8,619 nucleotides of DNA. Source: Gammaproteobacteria bacterium (lineage in GTDB: Bacteria > Pseudomonadota > Gammaproteobacteria > SZUA-229). This document shows, piece after piece, positions 1-6,244 of this stretch. How positions within the stretch are numbered: position 1 is the stretch's first letter; each line of letters starts with the position of its first letter. The notes under the pieces are model-generated. The model did not search any database and had not been told where the DNA came from. It was given only the letters and a program-made list of their open reading frames with translations. The position numbers and the translations under genes are program-made. The stretch lies in the NCBI GenBank assembly GCA_002401185.1, contig NVSH01000080.1, forward strand, positions 1 to 8,619. Reading direction: 5' to 3'.

Positions 1-1
1 C

Positions 2-1501
2 TTCGATAATCAATACGTAACTTTAGGTGATACGTTTTACGTAAAGACGGACCCTACACCTGTTAATCATCCAACATTAATTAAATTTAATGATGACCTT
101 GCAGCAATGTTGGGTTTATCTGTGACCGACCTAAATACAACGGACGGCGCTGCCATTTTTTCGGGCAATGTCATTCCTGATGGTGCTGAGCCATTAGCGA
201 TGGCCTATGCAGGTCATCAATTTGGTGGTTTTAATCCACAGCTGGGTGATGGACGCGCTATTTTACTGGGTGAGATTGTAAGCCCAGACAACAAACATTA
301 TGACTTGCAGTTAAAAGGTTCTGGACGCACAGCTTTTTCACGAGCGGGTGATGGTCGTGCTGCATTGGGTCCGGTATTGCGTGAATACCTGGTCAGCGAA
401 GCAATGTTTAAACTGGGCGTGCCTACCACGCGCGCGTTGGCTGCAGTCACCACAGGCGAAAATGTGGTGCGTGGACGTTTATTACCTGGTGGCATCATTA
501 CTCGCATAGCAACAAGTTTTGTTCGTGTTGGTACGTTTCAGTATTTCTCAGCAAAGGGTGATATGGACGCAGTTAAACAATTGGCAGATTTCGTCATCGA
601 GCGTATCTATCCGCAGGCAAGTGAAACAGAAAATCCTTATGTGACATTTTTACAGTTGGTTATCGATCGACAGGCGGTCTTGATCGCACAGTGGATGACA
701 CTGGGTTTTATCCATGGCGTGATGAATACCGACAACATGTCGATAGCCGGTGAAACGATAGATTATGGGCCGTGTGCATTTATGGACGACTTTGATCACG
801 ATCAGGTGTTTAGTTCCATTGATCGACGAGGACGTTATGCCTATAGCAATCAACCGTCCATTGGTTTGTGGGATTTAACGCGATTGGCAGAAACGTTATT
901 GCCGTTACTCGCAAAGGACACAGACACGGCAACTGAAGTCGCCAAGAATGCTTTAAATGGCTACATTAAATCCAGCCATAAATATTGGTTGGTTGGTATG
1001 CGAGCCAAGTGTGGCCTGACCGTGGGTTCGACGGAAAAGGCCGTGCAAACAGGTGAGGATGATAAAATGCTTATCGAAGAATTGTTTGATACCATGGCTG
1101 ATAACCGTGCTGATTTCACATTGATGTTTTTTCATCTTTCACGGTTGTCGAAAAAACGAGAGGCAGATTTGTCAGAACATGATAACGCCTGTAGAGCGTT
1201 GTTTGATAACCCGAAACAGTTCGATGAATGGGCGGTTAAATGGCGCAAGCGTTTAAGTGCAGAGTTAGATAGTGATGCACAGCGGCAGGCGAAAATGCAG
1301 GCAGTAAACCCGGTTTATATTCCTCGTAATCATCAGATAGAAGCCGCGATTAGGGCGGCGGAAGATAACAATGATTTTTCTGTGTTCCATGCGTTACATG
1401 AGGTATTGCAAAACCCGTATGTAATACAGCAAGGAAAGGACAGATTTATGTTGCCACCTGAACCTGATGAGGTTGTTATCGAAACATTTTGTGGTACGTA
1501 A
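2..1501 (+). CDS. selO: SelO (YdiU/UPF0061) protein adenylyltransferase, 5' end cut by window
   Basis: SelO is a pseudokinase-fold enzyme that transfers AMP from ATP to Ser, Thr or Tyr of target proteins and is linked to redox stress. The reading frame is open from base 2, and FDNQY...PTPVN before the first internal ATG (107) matches the usual SelO N-terminus, so only a few codons are missing; 107 is not the true start. Of 499 visible residues, family blocks appear in order: YAGHQFGG (about 69-76), LQLKGSGRTAFSRAGDGRA with the ATP-contact Lys near 105, and HGVMNTDNM...DYGP. The last holds Asp244, Asn245 and Asp254, spaced as E. coli D246/N247/D256 (family knowledge). The protein ends FCGT, with a Cys third from the end, where eukaryotic SelO carries selenocysteine. 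The E. coli protein is 478 residues, so this one is slightly long. It converges on soxB. The family call is very secure; the targets are unknown. Confidence 0.95.
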   Translation, partial: FDNQYVTLGDTFYVKTDPTPVNHPTLIKFNDDLAAMLGLSVTDLNTTDGAAIFSGNVIPDGAEPLAMAYAGHQFGGFNPQLGDGRAILLGEIVSPDNKHYDLQLKGSGRTAFSRAGDGRAALGPVLREYLVSEAMFKLGVPTTRALAAVTTGENVVRGRLLPGGIITRIATSFVRVGTFQYFSAKGDMDAVKQLADFVIERIYPQASETENPYVTFLQLVIDRQAVLIAQWMTLGFIHGVMNTDNMSIAGETIDYGPCAFMDDFDHDQVFSSIDRRGRYAYSNQPSIGLWDLTRLAETLLPLLAKDTDTATEVAKNALNGYIKSSHKYWLVGMRAKCGLTVGSTEKAVQTGEDDKMLIEELFDTMADNRADFTLMFFHLSRLSKKREADLSEHDNACRALFDNPKQFDEWAVKWRKRLSAELDSDAQRQAKMQAVNPVYIPRNHQIEAAIRAAEDNNDFSVFHALHEVLQNPYVIQQGKDRFMLPPEPDEVVIETFCGT

Positions 1502-1523
1502 TATCCGTTAGCGTGATGCAATA

Positions 1524-1543
1524 AGGCCGCCATGCTGCGGCCT
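1524..1543. terminator. Hairpin between convergent selO and soxB, probable bidirectional terminator
   Basis: AGGCCGC (1524-1530) and GCGGCCT (1537-1543) are perfect 7-bp arms around a 6-base loop. The hairpin begins 22 bases after the selO stop and its right arm overlaps the soxB stop codon (1542-1544 on the minus strand). GC-rich stems between convergent genes commonly stop transcription from both sides. The flanks are only moderately T-rich (TACTTTATCT on the plus side, TTATTGCAT on the minus side), so termination efficiency is uncertain. Confidence 0.5.
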
Positions 1544-3452
1544 AAGATACTTTATCTGTAAGTATCCCTGGATAATCGGCAATACCCGGATTACTAGCAA
1601 CACCGACCAGCTTAGGGTGATTAATCTTAGGCATTATTAATACGTTATTGTTGTCCTTGTTACGAATAATATAATCGCGAACCACATCCCACATCAAACG
1701 ACCATCCGGTGTTTGATTAACCTGAGCCCAGCCAGCAATTTTATACGTTTTACTGGCTTCTATAAGCTCGCCATTATCTAATCGTGCATCAGTAATGCGT
1801 TGGTATAATGGTTTGGCAGGGTCGATGGTGTAGTCCATGCCGCCTACACGTACCATGTCGCCGCCTGATTGTAAGTAGGGGTCGGTATCGAATAAATTGT
1901 CGGCCACTTGTTCCAATATGTTTAACAGGCTCTTGCCTGTCATCTCAGATACATACGTTTCGCCATAGGTTAACGCGCATTGGGACATGACATCTTCCAT
2001 GGTTATCCAGTCACCCTTTAATGTGGTTGTTCCCCAGCGAACGCCGGCAGACATCGCAATATCGGCGTCGTATTCTTCACGTAAGGCATTACATAAAATC
2101 TGGTCCCAGGTGCCCATGAAATTGCCACGACGATAGAGTAAGCGGTCGGCGATGGCGAGTTTTTCATCGAGAATTTCAGTGTAGGTTTTACCCAGGCGTG
2201 TGGTGTTGTAAAACCTGTCTTTTGCGCGGCTCTCGATAATTTTTTCGTCGTACTGGGTATTACGCATCTGGTCGATGAATGCCTGCATCTCTTCATCTGC
2301 ATGTAATGCATTAGATATGACCGGTAACATATTGTAATGCATGCTTTTAATCTTTCCATCGACAATGTCAAAGTCCATGACGCCAAGAAATTTACCATTA
2401 GAGCCAGCATTGGTAACCCAGCAGTCGTGGCCTTCTATATTTTTTACTTTGATAGGTTGCGGTACACCATCGTGGGTGTGGCCGCCGAATACCGCATTCA
2501 AACCGGGTATGCGCTCAGCCATTTTGATATCAACATCCATACCGTTGTGCGACAGTAAAACGATAGCATCAGGTTGTTCGTCTTCGCGTATGGTCGCAAC
2601 CAGATCGATCATATCGTCTTCACGCAGGCCAAACGACCAGTCGGGAAAGAATTCTGGTGGGTTAGCGTTGCCTGTGCGTGGAAATGCCTGACCGATAATA
2701 CAAATTTTTGCGCCATTGATCTGTTTGATGACATAGGGTTGAAAGGCATGTCCAGAATCTTCGTCATATAAACCACGACCATCAAAGGTCTCGACCATTT
2801 CTGTGTAACTGTCGTTCATCAAAGAGTCTTCATTAACACGCACGTTCTGACCGATGAAATCTCCTTTGAACAGGGTGACGTTGCTTAATACTTCCTCTTC
2901 TCTGTAGGTGAATTCCCAGTGACCCACCATGACATCGATGCCTAGAATATTAGAGGCTTCCACCATATCGACACCACGTGTCCACAGTGATGTTGCCGAA
3001 CCTTGCCAGAGATCACCGCCGTCAAGTGTTATTGTATTTTGTCGGCCGCCGGCTTGCTTGCGTAGGCGGTCTAACAAAGTTTTCATCTGAGGAAAACCGC
3101 CCATCTTGCCATATTTTTTTGCGGCATTATCAAAGTCCAGATAGGTGTAGGCATACGATTCTGGGGTATCTTGTTTCAGATTCATTGCTTTTAACAGTTG
3201 CTTACCGACCAGATGAGGCGGGCGTCCGAATGCTTCGCCGACACCAAGGTTTACGTTGGGCTCTCTGAAATAAACAGGTTGTAACTGGCCATGGAAATCG
3301 GTGGTGTGCAAAATGCGAACATTGCCTTGCATCGGCAAATCGTAAAAATCGTTGTTTGCTTTTTTATCACAGGCGGATAAAAGTCCCGTGGCACTAGTGG
3401 TTGCGCTTATTCCTATCAATTTTAAAAAGGTTCTGCGATCGATAGTAGCCAT
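1542..3452 (-). CDS. soxB: SoxB thiosulfohydrolase with Tat lipoprotein signal
   Basis: SoxB is the di-manganese hydrolase of the Sox pathway; it releases sulfate from the thiosulfonate attached to the SoxY cysteine in the periplasm. This 636-residue protein shows the metallophosphoesterase/5'-nucleotidase ligands in order: TDFH (Asp52, His54), GGD (Asp147), GHWE (His178), SHNG (His302) and GGHTHD (His325, His327). His in GHWEFTY, rather than the Asn of nucleotidases, together with YFREPNVNLG and PHLVG, separates SoxB from UshA-like enzymes. The C-terminal domain includes LYRRGNF, SGGDMVRVGG and the late KLVGVASNPGI block. The N-terminus has RRTFLK (Arg6-Arg7), a hydrophobic stretch and LSAC with Cys28, a twin-arginine lipoprotein signal; Asp29 follows the Cys. 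ATG at 3452 is preceded by ACAGGA with a 6-base spacer. It is somewhat longer than the roughly 560-590 residues I recall for the family. No soxXYZA genes are in the window, so it is an orphan here. Confidence 0.94.
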   Translation of the reverse strand: MATIDRRTFLKLIGISATTSATGLLSACDKKANNDFYDLPMQGNVRILHTTDFHGQLQPVYFREPNVNLGVGEAFGRPPHLVGKQLLKAMNLKQDTPESYAYTYLDFDNAAKKYGKMGGFPQMKTLLDRLRKQAGGRQNTITLDGGDLWQGSATSLWTRGVDMVEASNILGIDVMVGHWEFTYREEEVLSNVTLFKGDFIGQNVRVNEDSLMNDSYTEMVETFDGRGLYDEDSGHAFQPYVIKQINGAKICIIGQAFPRTGNANPPEFFPDWSFGLREDDMIDLVATIREDEQPDAIVLLSHNGMDVDIKMAERIPGLNAVFGGHTHDGVPQPIKVKNIEGHDCWVTNAGSNGKFLGVMDFDIVDGKIKSMHYNMLPVISNALHADEEMQAFIDQMRNTQYDEKIIESRAKDRFYNTTRLGKTYTEILDEKLAIADRLLYRRGNFMGTWDQILCNALREEYDADIAMSAGVRWGTTTLKGDWITMEDVMSQCALTYGETYVSEMTGKSLLNILEQVADNLFDTDPYLQSGGDMVRVGGMDYTIDPAKPLYQRITDARLDNGELIEASKTYKIAGWAQVNQTPDGRLMWDVVRDYIIRNKDNNNVLIMPKINHPKLVGVASNPGIADYPGILTDKVS

Positions 3453-3501
3453 AAAAAATCCTGTGAAAATGTATTTTTGTTACGAGATAAGATAGTAACG
3501 C

Positions 3502-3530
3502 AAATTAATCACAATGGTTAGATAGTGCAA
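3502..3530 (-). promoter_or_regulatory. Tentative soxB promoter
   Basis: Reading leftwards, TTGCAC (3530-3525) and TAATTT (3507-3502) are separated by 17 bases, about 50 bases before the soxB ATG. The -35 agrees well with the sigma-70 consensus and the -10 is poor. The -35 lies inside the overlapping palindromes at 3518-3542, which would suit a site that controls access to this promoter. This is inference from pattern only. Confidence 0.25.
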
Positions 3531-3542
3531 TCTAAATAGATT
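3518..3542. promoter_or_regulatory. Overlapping palindromes in the soxB / hupE-like divergent region, candidate operator
   Basis: Two inverted repeats share one half-site. TTAGAT (3518-3523) and ATCTAA (3530-3535) have a 6-base spacer; AATCTA (3529-3534) and TAGATT (3537-3542) have a 2-base spacer. All arms are exact. They sit in the 147-bp region between divergent start codons, about 66 bases from the soxB ATG and 58 from the 3600 ATG, so one regulator could serve both directions. Which regulator binds is not evident. AT-rich DNA makes short palindromes fairly common, so confidence is moderate. Confidence 0.4.
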
Positions 3543-3599
3543 ATGGCGCTATAGAAACAGATTATTAGCAGACGACTTTATATAGCTTGTGTAATATCC

Positions 3600-4748
3600 A
3601 TGTTCTCTATGAACAGGTTAATCCTTTTAATTGTTGGTTGCAGTATTTACAGCGTGTCGGCTTTAGCGGATATCGTGAAACCAGCGCTCGTCGAGATTAC
3701 CGTTACACAAGAGCGACGGATACAAGTGGAAGTGCGTGCCAGTATCGAAGCTTTATTGACAGGTATTAATGCCAGATATAAAAACACCAAAGACGCGCCT
3801 AATGCTGAAAAATATGATGATTTTCGGCAAATGTCTTCACAGCAATTATTACGGGCATTTAGCCATTTCAAACATACATTTCTAAATTCGATTTCGCTTA
3901 AAACAACAGATGATGTTGTATTGCTAACAATGGATGTTGTTGAAATTCCACCGACAGGTTATACCAAAGTCCCTCGAATCAGCGTTATTAAGTTATCGGG
4001 TTATTTACCCGCGTCAGCAGATCAGTTGCAATGGTATTACCCGGCCATCTTTGGTGACAATGCTGTGCGCGTTAAACAGGTAGATGAAGATGAGCGTCGT
4101 TGGTATTGGTCGCAATGGCAATGGTTGAGAAACGACGAGGCAAGTAAGTCATTTTCATTGACAGAAATAGTCGCCAGGCAATCAACGGTAGAGACCATGG
4201 GTGCTTATAGTCTGTTTGGTTTTAAACATATCGTACCCAATGGTCTTGATCACATACTTTTTATACTTGGATTGTTTTTACTGTCTAGTCACTGGCGTGC
4301 ATTGTTGTGGCAGGTGACGATGTTTACGGTAGCGCATACGATTACTCTGGGTCTAGCGATGAATAACATAGTACAATTACCGGCTGCGGTGGTTGAGCCA
4401 TTGATCGCACTATCTATCGCCTATGTCGGCATAGAAAACCTGTATGTTAAAAAATTACGACAACGTCGTCTAATTTTGGTTTTTATCTTTGGTTTATTGC
4501 ATGGCCTGGGGTTTGCCGAAGTTCTGTCAGGGTTTGGCTTGCCCGATGATGATTTTGTCATCGCATTAATCAGTTTTAATGTGGGCGTTGAATTTGGCCA
4601 ACTTTTTGTCTTGCTAATGGCTTATGCATTGTTTAGGTTTGGTTTTAAAACGCAGCAACATTATCGACGCTGTATTGTCATTCCGGGTTCCGTAGTAATA
4701 TCATTTATTGGTGGTTACTGGTTTTTAGAAAGGTTGCAATTGTTTTGA
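3600..4748 (+). CDS. HupE/UreJ-like polytopic membrane protein with periplasmic N-terminal domain
   Basis: The 382-residue protein starts with a probable Sec signal peptide (hydrophobic residues 7-19, ALA before Asp24). A roughly 170-residue extracytoplasmic domain, rich in Trp/Tyr at 145-176, follows, and then about six or seven membrane segments from about 203 to 377. The membrane half matches the HupE/UreJ_2-type family as I recall it: GFKHIVPNGLDHILF (His210, Asp217, His218), FTVAHTITLGLA (His246), VVEPLIALSIAYVGIENL (Glu266, Glu279), GLLHGLGFA (His301) and FNVGVEFGQL (Asn327, Glu331). HupE and UreJ proper take part in nickel supply; conserved His/Asp/Glu in the membrane suggests metal or another small ligand here, but the substrate is unknown. 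No hydrogenase or urease gene is nearby. Neither ATG 3600 nor ATG 3609 has a clear Shine-Dalgarno, so the start is uncertain by three codons. It leads a likely operon with the downstream lipoprotein. Confidence 0.85.
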   Translation: MFSMNRLILLIVGCSIYSVSALADIVKPALVEITVTQERRIQVEVRASIEALLTGINARYKNTKDAPNAEKYDDFRQMSSQQLLRAFSHFKHTFLNSISLKTTDDVVLLTMDVVEIPPTGYTKVPRISVIKLSGYLPASADQLQWYYPAIFGDNAVRVKQVDEDERRWYWSQWQWLRNDEASKSFSLTEIVARQSTVETMGAYSLFGFKHIVPNGLDHILFILGLFLLSSHWRALLWQVTMFTVAHTITLGLAMNNIVQLPAAVVEPLIALSIAYVGIENLYVKKLRQRRLILVFIFGLLHGLGFAEVLSGFGLPDDDFVIALISFNVGVEFGQLFVLLMAYALFRFGFKTQQHYRRCIVIPGSVVISFIGGYWFLERLQLF

Positions 4749-4752
4749 GAGA
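4747..4752 (+). promoter_or_regulatory. Ribosome binding site overlapping the upstream stop codon
   Basis: GAGAGA lies 6 bases before ATG 4759 and begins within the TGA stop (4746-4748) of the HupE-like gene. The overlap suggests translational coupling between the two genes. It favours ATG 4759 over the in-frame ATG at 4765, which would be too far from this site. Confidence 0.5.
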
Positions 4753-4758
4753 ATGTAA

Positions 4759-5385
4759 ATGTTGATGAAAACTGTTTTTGTTAAACGTATAAGTACCCAA
4801 TTACTATTTATATTATCGTCTTTAATGCTTGTCTCCTGTGCGAGTACCAGCATAACGGATAGCTGGCTTGAGGAGGAAAACCAGAAGTCATACCGTCATC
4901 CAATGATTATCGGTATCTCGGATAGTCAACAGACAAGGCAGATATTTGAAAAACACCTAACTTCAGTTTTGAAGAAAAAGAATATTGTAGCAACACCAAG
5001 TTACAAGCTCATCAACAGTAAACAGAAGATTAGTCGAGAGTCTGTCCTCAGTGCTATACAGGGTACCGAGATTGATTCAGTGCTGGTTACTTACCTGGTG
5101 TCGGCTGATACCAAGATGGTGCCTCATGATTCTCCCGTGAACCCTGGCTATTCTGGTAATGCTGAAAATCATATGATCTCTGATACCTTGGTATCCAGTC
5201 GTGGCCGATCTAATGCAGCAGAGATCATCAGCCTGAAAAATGATTTTTATGATGCGCAGACAAAAAAAGTGGTTTGGTCGGTACAGACCAGAACGGTAGC
5301 GCCTGACTCCATCGATGAAGTCGTTATCGCTGTGACCGAGTTATTAGTTAATCGGTTGCTTGATGATGGTATATTGAACGAATGA
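4759..5385 (+). CDS. Predicted outer-membrane lipoprotein, paralog of the next gene
   Basis: I do not recognise a named family. The 208-residue product has a basic start, a hydrophobic stretch (15-25) and a lipobox LVSC with Cys27; Ala28 at +2 suits sorting to the outer membrane under enterobacterial rules. The mature part is a compact domain that aligns over its whole length with the downstream protein: SITDSW (31-36), KSY...MIIGISDSQQ (43-58), SYKLI (81-85), KISRESVLSAIQG (90-102), VLVTYL (108-113), LKNDFYDAQTKKVVWS (159-174) and APDSIDEVV (181-189). The alternating beta/alpha look and the closing DDGIL suggest a small periplasmic-facing domain, but no catalytic motif is visible. It follows the HupE-like gene by 10 bp and is probably co-transcribed. 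The linker 119-155 differs from the paralog and lacks its Tyr/Gly-rich stretch. The lipoprotein call is secure; function is unknown. Confidence 0.85.
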   Translation: MLMKTVFVKRISTQLLFILSSLMLVSCASTSITDSWLEEENQKSYRHPMIIGISDSQQTRQIFEKHLTSVLKKKNIVATPSYKLINSKQKISRESVLSAIQGTEIDSVLVTYLVSADTKMVPHDSPVNPGYSGNAENHMISDTLVSSRGRSNAAEIISLKNDFYDAQTKKVVWSVQTRTVAPDSIDEVVIAVTELLVNRLLDDGILNE

Positions 5386-5419
5386 TAGCGCATCAATGGT
5401 TTATAAACGTTATTACTTA

Positions 5420-5448
5420 TTGGTGTTTTATATAACACTTGTTATTAT
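5420..5448 (+). promoter_or_regulatory. Candidate promoter for the second lipoprotein gene
   Basis: TTGGTG (5420-5425) and TATTAT (5443-5448) are separated by 17 bases; the -10 matches 5 of 6 consensus bases and the -35 matches 3. It lies in the 99-bp AT-rich gap between the paralogs, 36 bases before the downstream ATG. A small inverted repeat, GTGTT (5423-5427) with AACAC (5434-5438), overlaps the spacer and could be an operator or a weak hairpin. The gene may therefore be read both from the upstream operon and separately. Confidence 0.35.
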
Positions 5449-5484
5449 CCTATCAGTTAGATTTAAACTTAAAGGAAGAATCGT

Positions 5485-6123
5485 ATGAACCTGCTTACCC
5501 AGTCTATTAACAAAGTAGTCGTGATCGCCAGCATTATCTTTTTGGTGTCATCATGTACTAACACCAAAATTTCACAATCATGGGTAGACCCTGATTTGAA
5601 AAAATCCTACAACGATATTTTAATTATCGGCATTGGCGAAAGTGAACAAAACCGTCGCGCCTACGAAAGTTACTTTTCTACCGCCTTAGAAGAAAAAGGC
5701 ATCGAAGCCCTTGCGAGTTATAAGTTGATTAAAAGTAATGCAAAAATAGATAGGGAAACGATTGGCAAAGCGATTAAAGGTTTGAATGTGGACGGTGTTA
5801 TCGTAACGCATCTTACCGCTGTGGACGAAGAAACTATCTACCGACCTTCGATGGACTACATGCCGATGTATGGTGGTGGTTATTATGGTGGTCTTTACAG
5901 CTATTATCCGCATGTTAATGCCTACGTGACACGTCCGGGTTATTACGAAACACATGAAACTTATACACTCGAAACCAATCTGTATGATGTGGAATCTGAA
6001 GAACTGGTCTGGTCTGCGCGTAGTCGTAGCTTTGCACCAGAATCGGTTGATGAAGTTATTACCGATCTGACAAAATTGTTGATTGAAGAATTAATTGATA
6101 AAGGACTCATCAAGAAAAAATAA
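5485..6123 (+). CDS. Predicted lipoprotein with Tyr/Gly-rich insert, paralog of the preceding gene
   Basis: The 212-residue protein has a signal with lipobox VSSC (Cys24, Thr25 at +2), consistent with an outer-membrane lipoprotein. ATG 5485 is preceded by AGGAAG (5473-5478), a good binding site. Blocks shared with the upstream paralog are KISQSW (28-33), KSY...LIIGIGESEQ (40-55), SYKLI (78-82), KIDRETIGKAIKG (87-99), VIVTHL (105-110), LETNLYDVESEELVWSARS (162-180) and APESVDEVI (184-192). Between the two conserved halves lies a Tyr/Gly/Pro-rich stretch (119-160: YMPMYGGGYYGG, YSYYPHVNAY, GYYETHETY), absent from the paralog. Such stretches are often exposed and may bind a surface partner, but that is speculation. 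The gene is followed by a strong hairpin. I assign no named family. Confidence 0.85.
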   Translation: MNLLTQSINKVVVIASIIFLVSSCTNTKISQSWVDPDLKKSYNDILIIGIGESEQNRRAYESYFSTALEEKGIEALASYKLIKSNAKIDRETIGKAIKGLNVDGVIVTHLTAVDEETIYRPSMDYMPMYGGGYYGGLYSYYPHVNAYVTRPGYYETHETYTLETNLYDVESEELVWSARSRSFAPESVDEVITDLTKLLIEELIDKGLIKKK

Positions 6124-6141
6124 AGGGTAAGTAAAGAAGTA

Positions 6142-6181
6142 GGGCTGGTAAGCATGTACTTAATCACATGTTTACCGGTCT
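6142..6181 (+). terminator. Long hairpin after the lipoprotein cluster, probable rho-independent terminator
   Basis: GGTAAGCATGT (6147-6157) pairs with ACATGTTTACC (6166-6176), 11 pairs with one G-U, around an 8-base loop. Five further pairs (three of them G-U) extend the stem to 6142/6181. It begins 18 bases after the lipoprotein stop and is followed by a T-rich but interrupted tract (TTAATTTGATATTTATTG). It separates the lipoprotein cluster from lolC/E. The imperfect T-tract leaves open a role as a transcript-stabilising 3' hairpin or a palindromic protein site. Confidence 0.6.
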
Positions 6182-6187
6182 GTTAAT

Positions 6188-6217
6188 TTGATATTTATTG
6201 TTATAGAACTAATTAAT
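6188..6217 (+). promoter_or_regulatory. Tentative promoter for the lol operon
   Basis: TTGATA (6188-6193, 5 of 6 to the -35 consensus) is followed after 18 bases by ATTAAT (6212-6217, 4 of 6). An alternative is the extended -10 TGTTATAGA at 6199-6207. Either would start RNA just before ATG 6245, supporting that start and excluding the TTG at 6188. Confidence 0.3.
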
Positions 6218-6244
6218 CGTTACAGGCAAAGTTTCAATCAAATA

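Noticed and set aside
107..109. ATG 107 as the start of selO
   Set aside because: The frame is open back to base 2 and the preceding 35 residues match the SelO N-terminus.
2018..2410. Minus-strand open frame of 130 codons in another frame of soxB
   Set aside because: It lies inside the conserved SoxB C-terminal domain; the SoxB frame explains the sequence fully.
2341..2691. Plus-strand open frame of 116 codons across soxB
   Set aside because: Antisense shadow of conserved SoxB motifs with no start signal or family similarity.
1542..3452. UshA-type 5'-nucleotidase instead of SoxB
   Set aside because: GHWEFTY with His instead of the nucleotidase Asn, together with YFREPNVNLG, PHLVG and GGDMVRVGG, is the SoxB pattern.
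3587..3769. Short plus-strand frame overlapping the start of the HupE-like gene
   Set aside because: It overlaps the signal peptide region in another frame and has no recognisable features.
4753..4758. ATG-TAA minimal frame just before the first lipoprotein start
   Set aside because: A start-stop pair in a 10-bp gap is expected by chance and lies inside the ribosome binding region.
6188..6244. Upstream TTG start extending the LolC/E protein by 19 residues
   Set aside because: The extension has no family similarity, no ribosome binding site, starts just seven bases after the long hairpin, and would overlap the likely promoter. ATG 6245 gives the usual family N-terminus.
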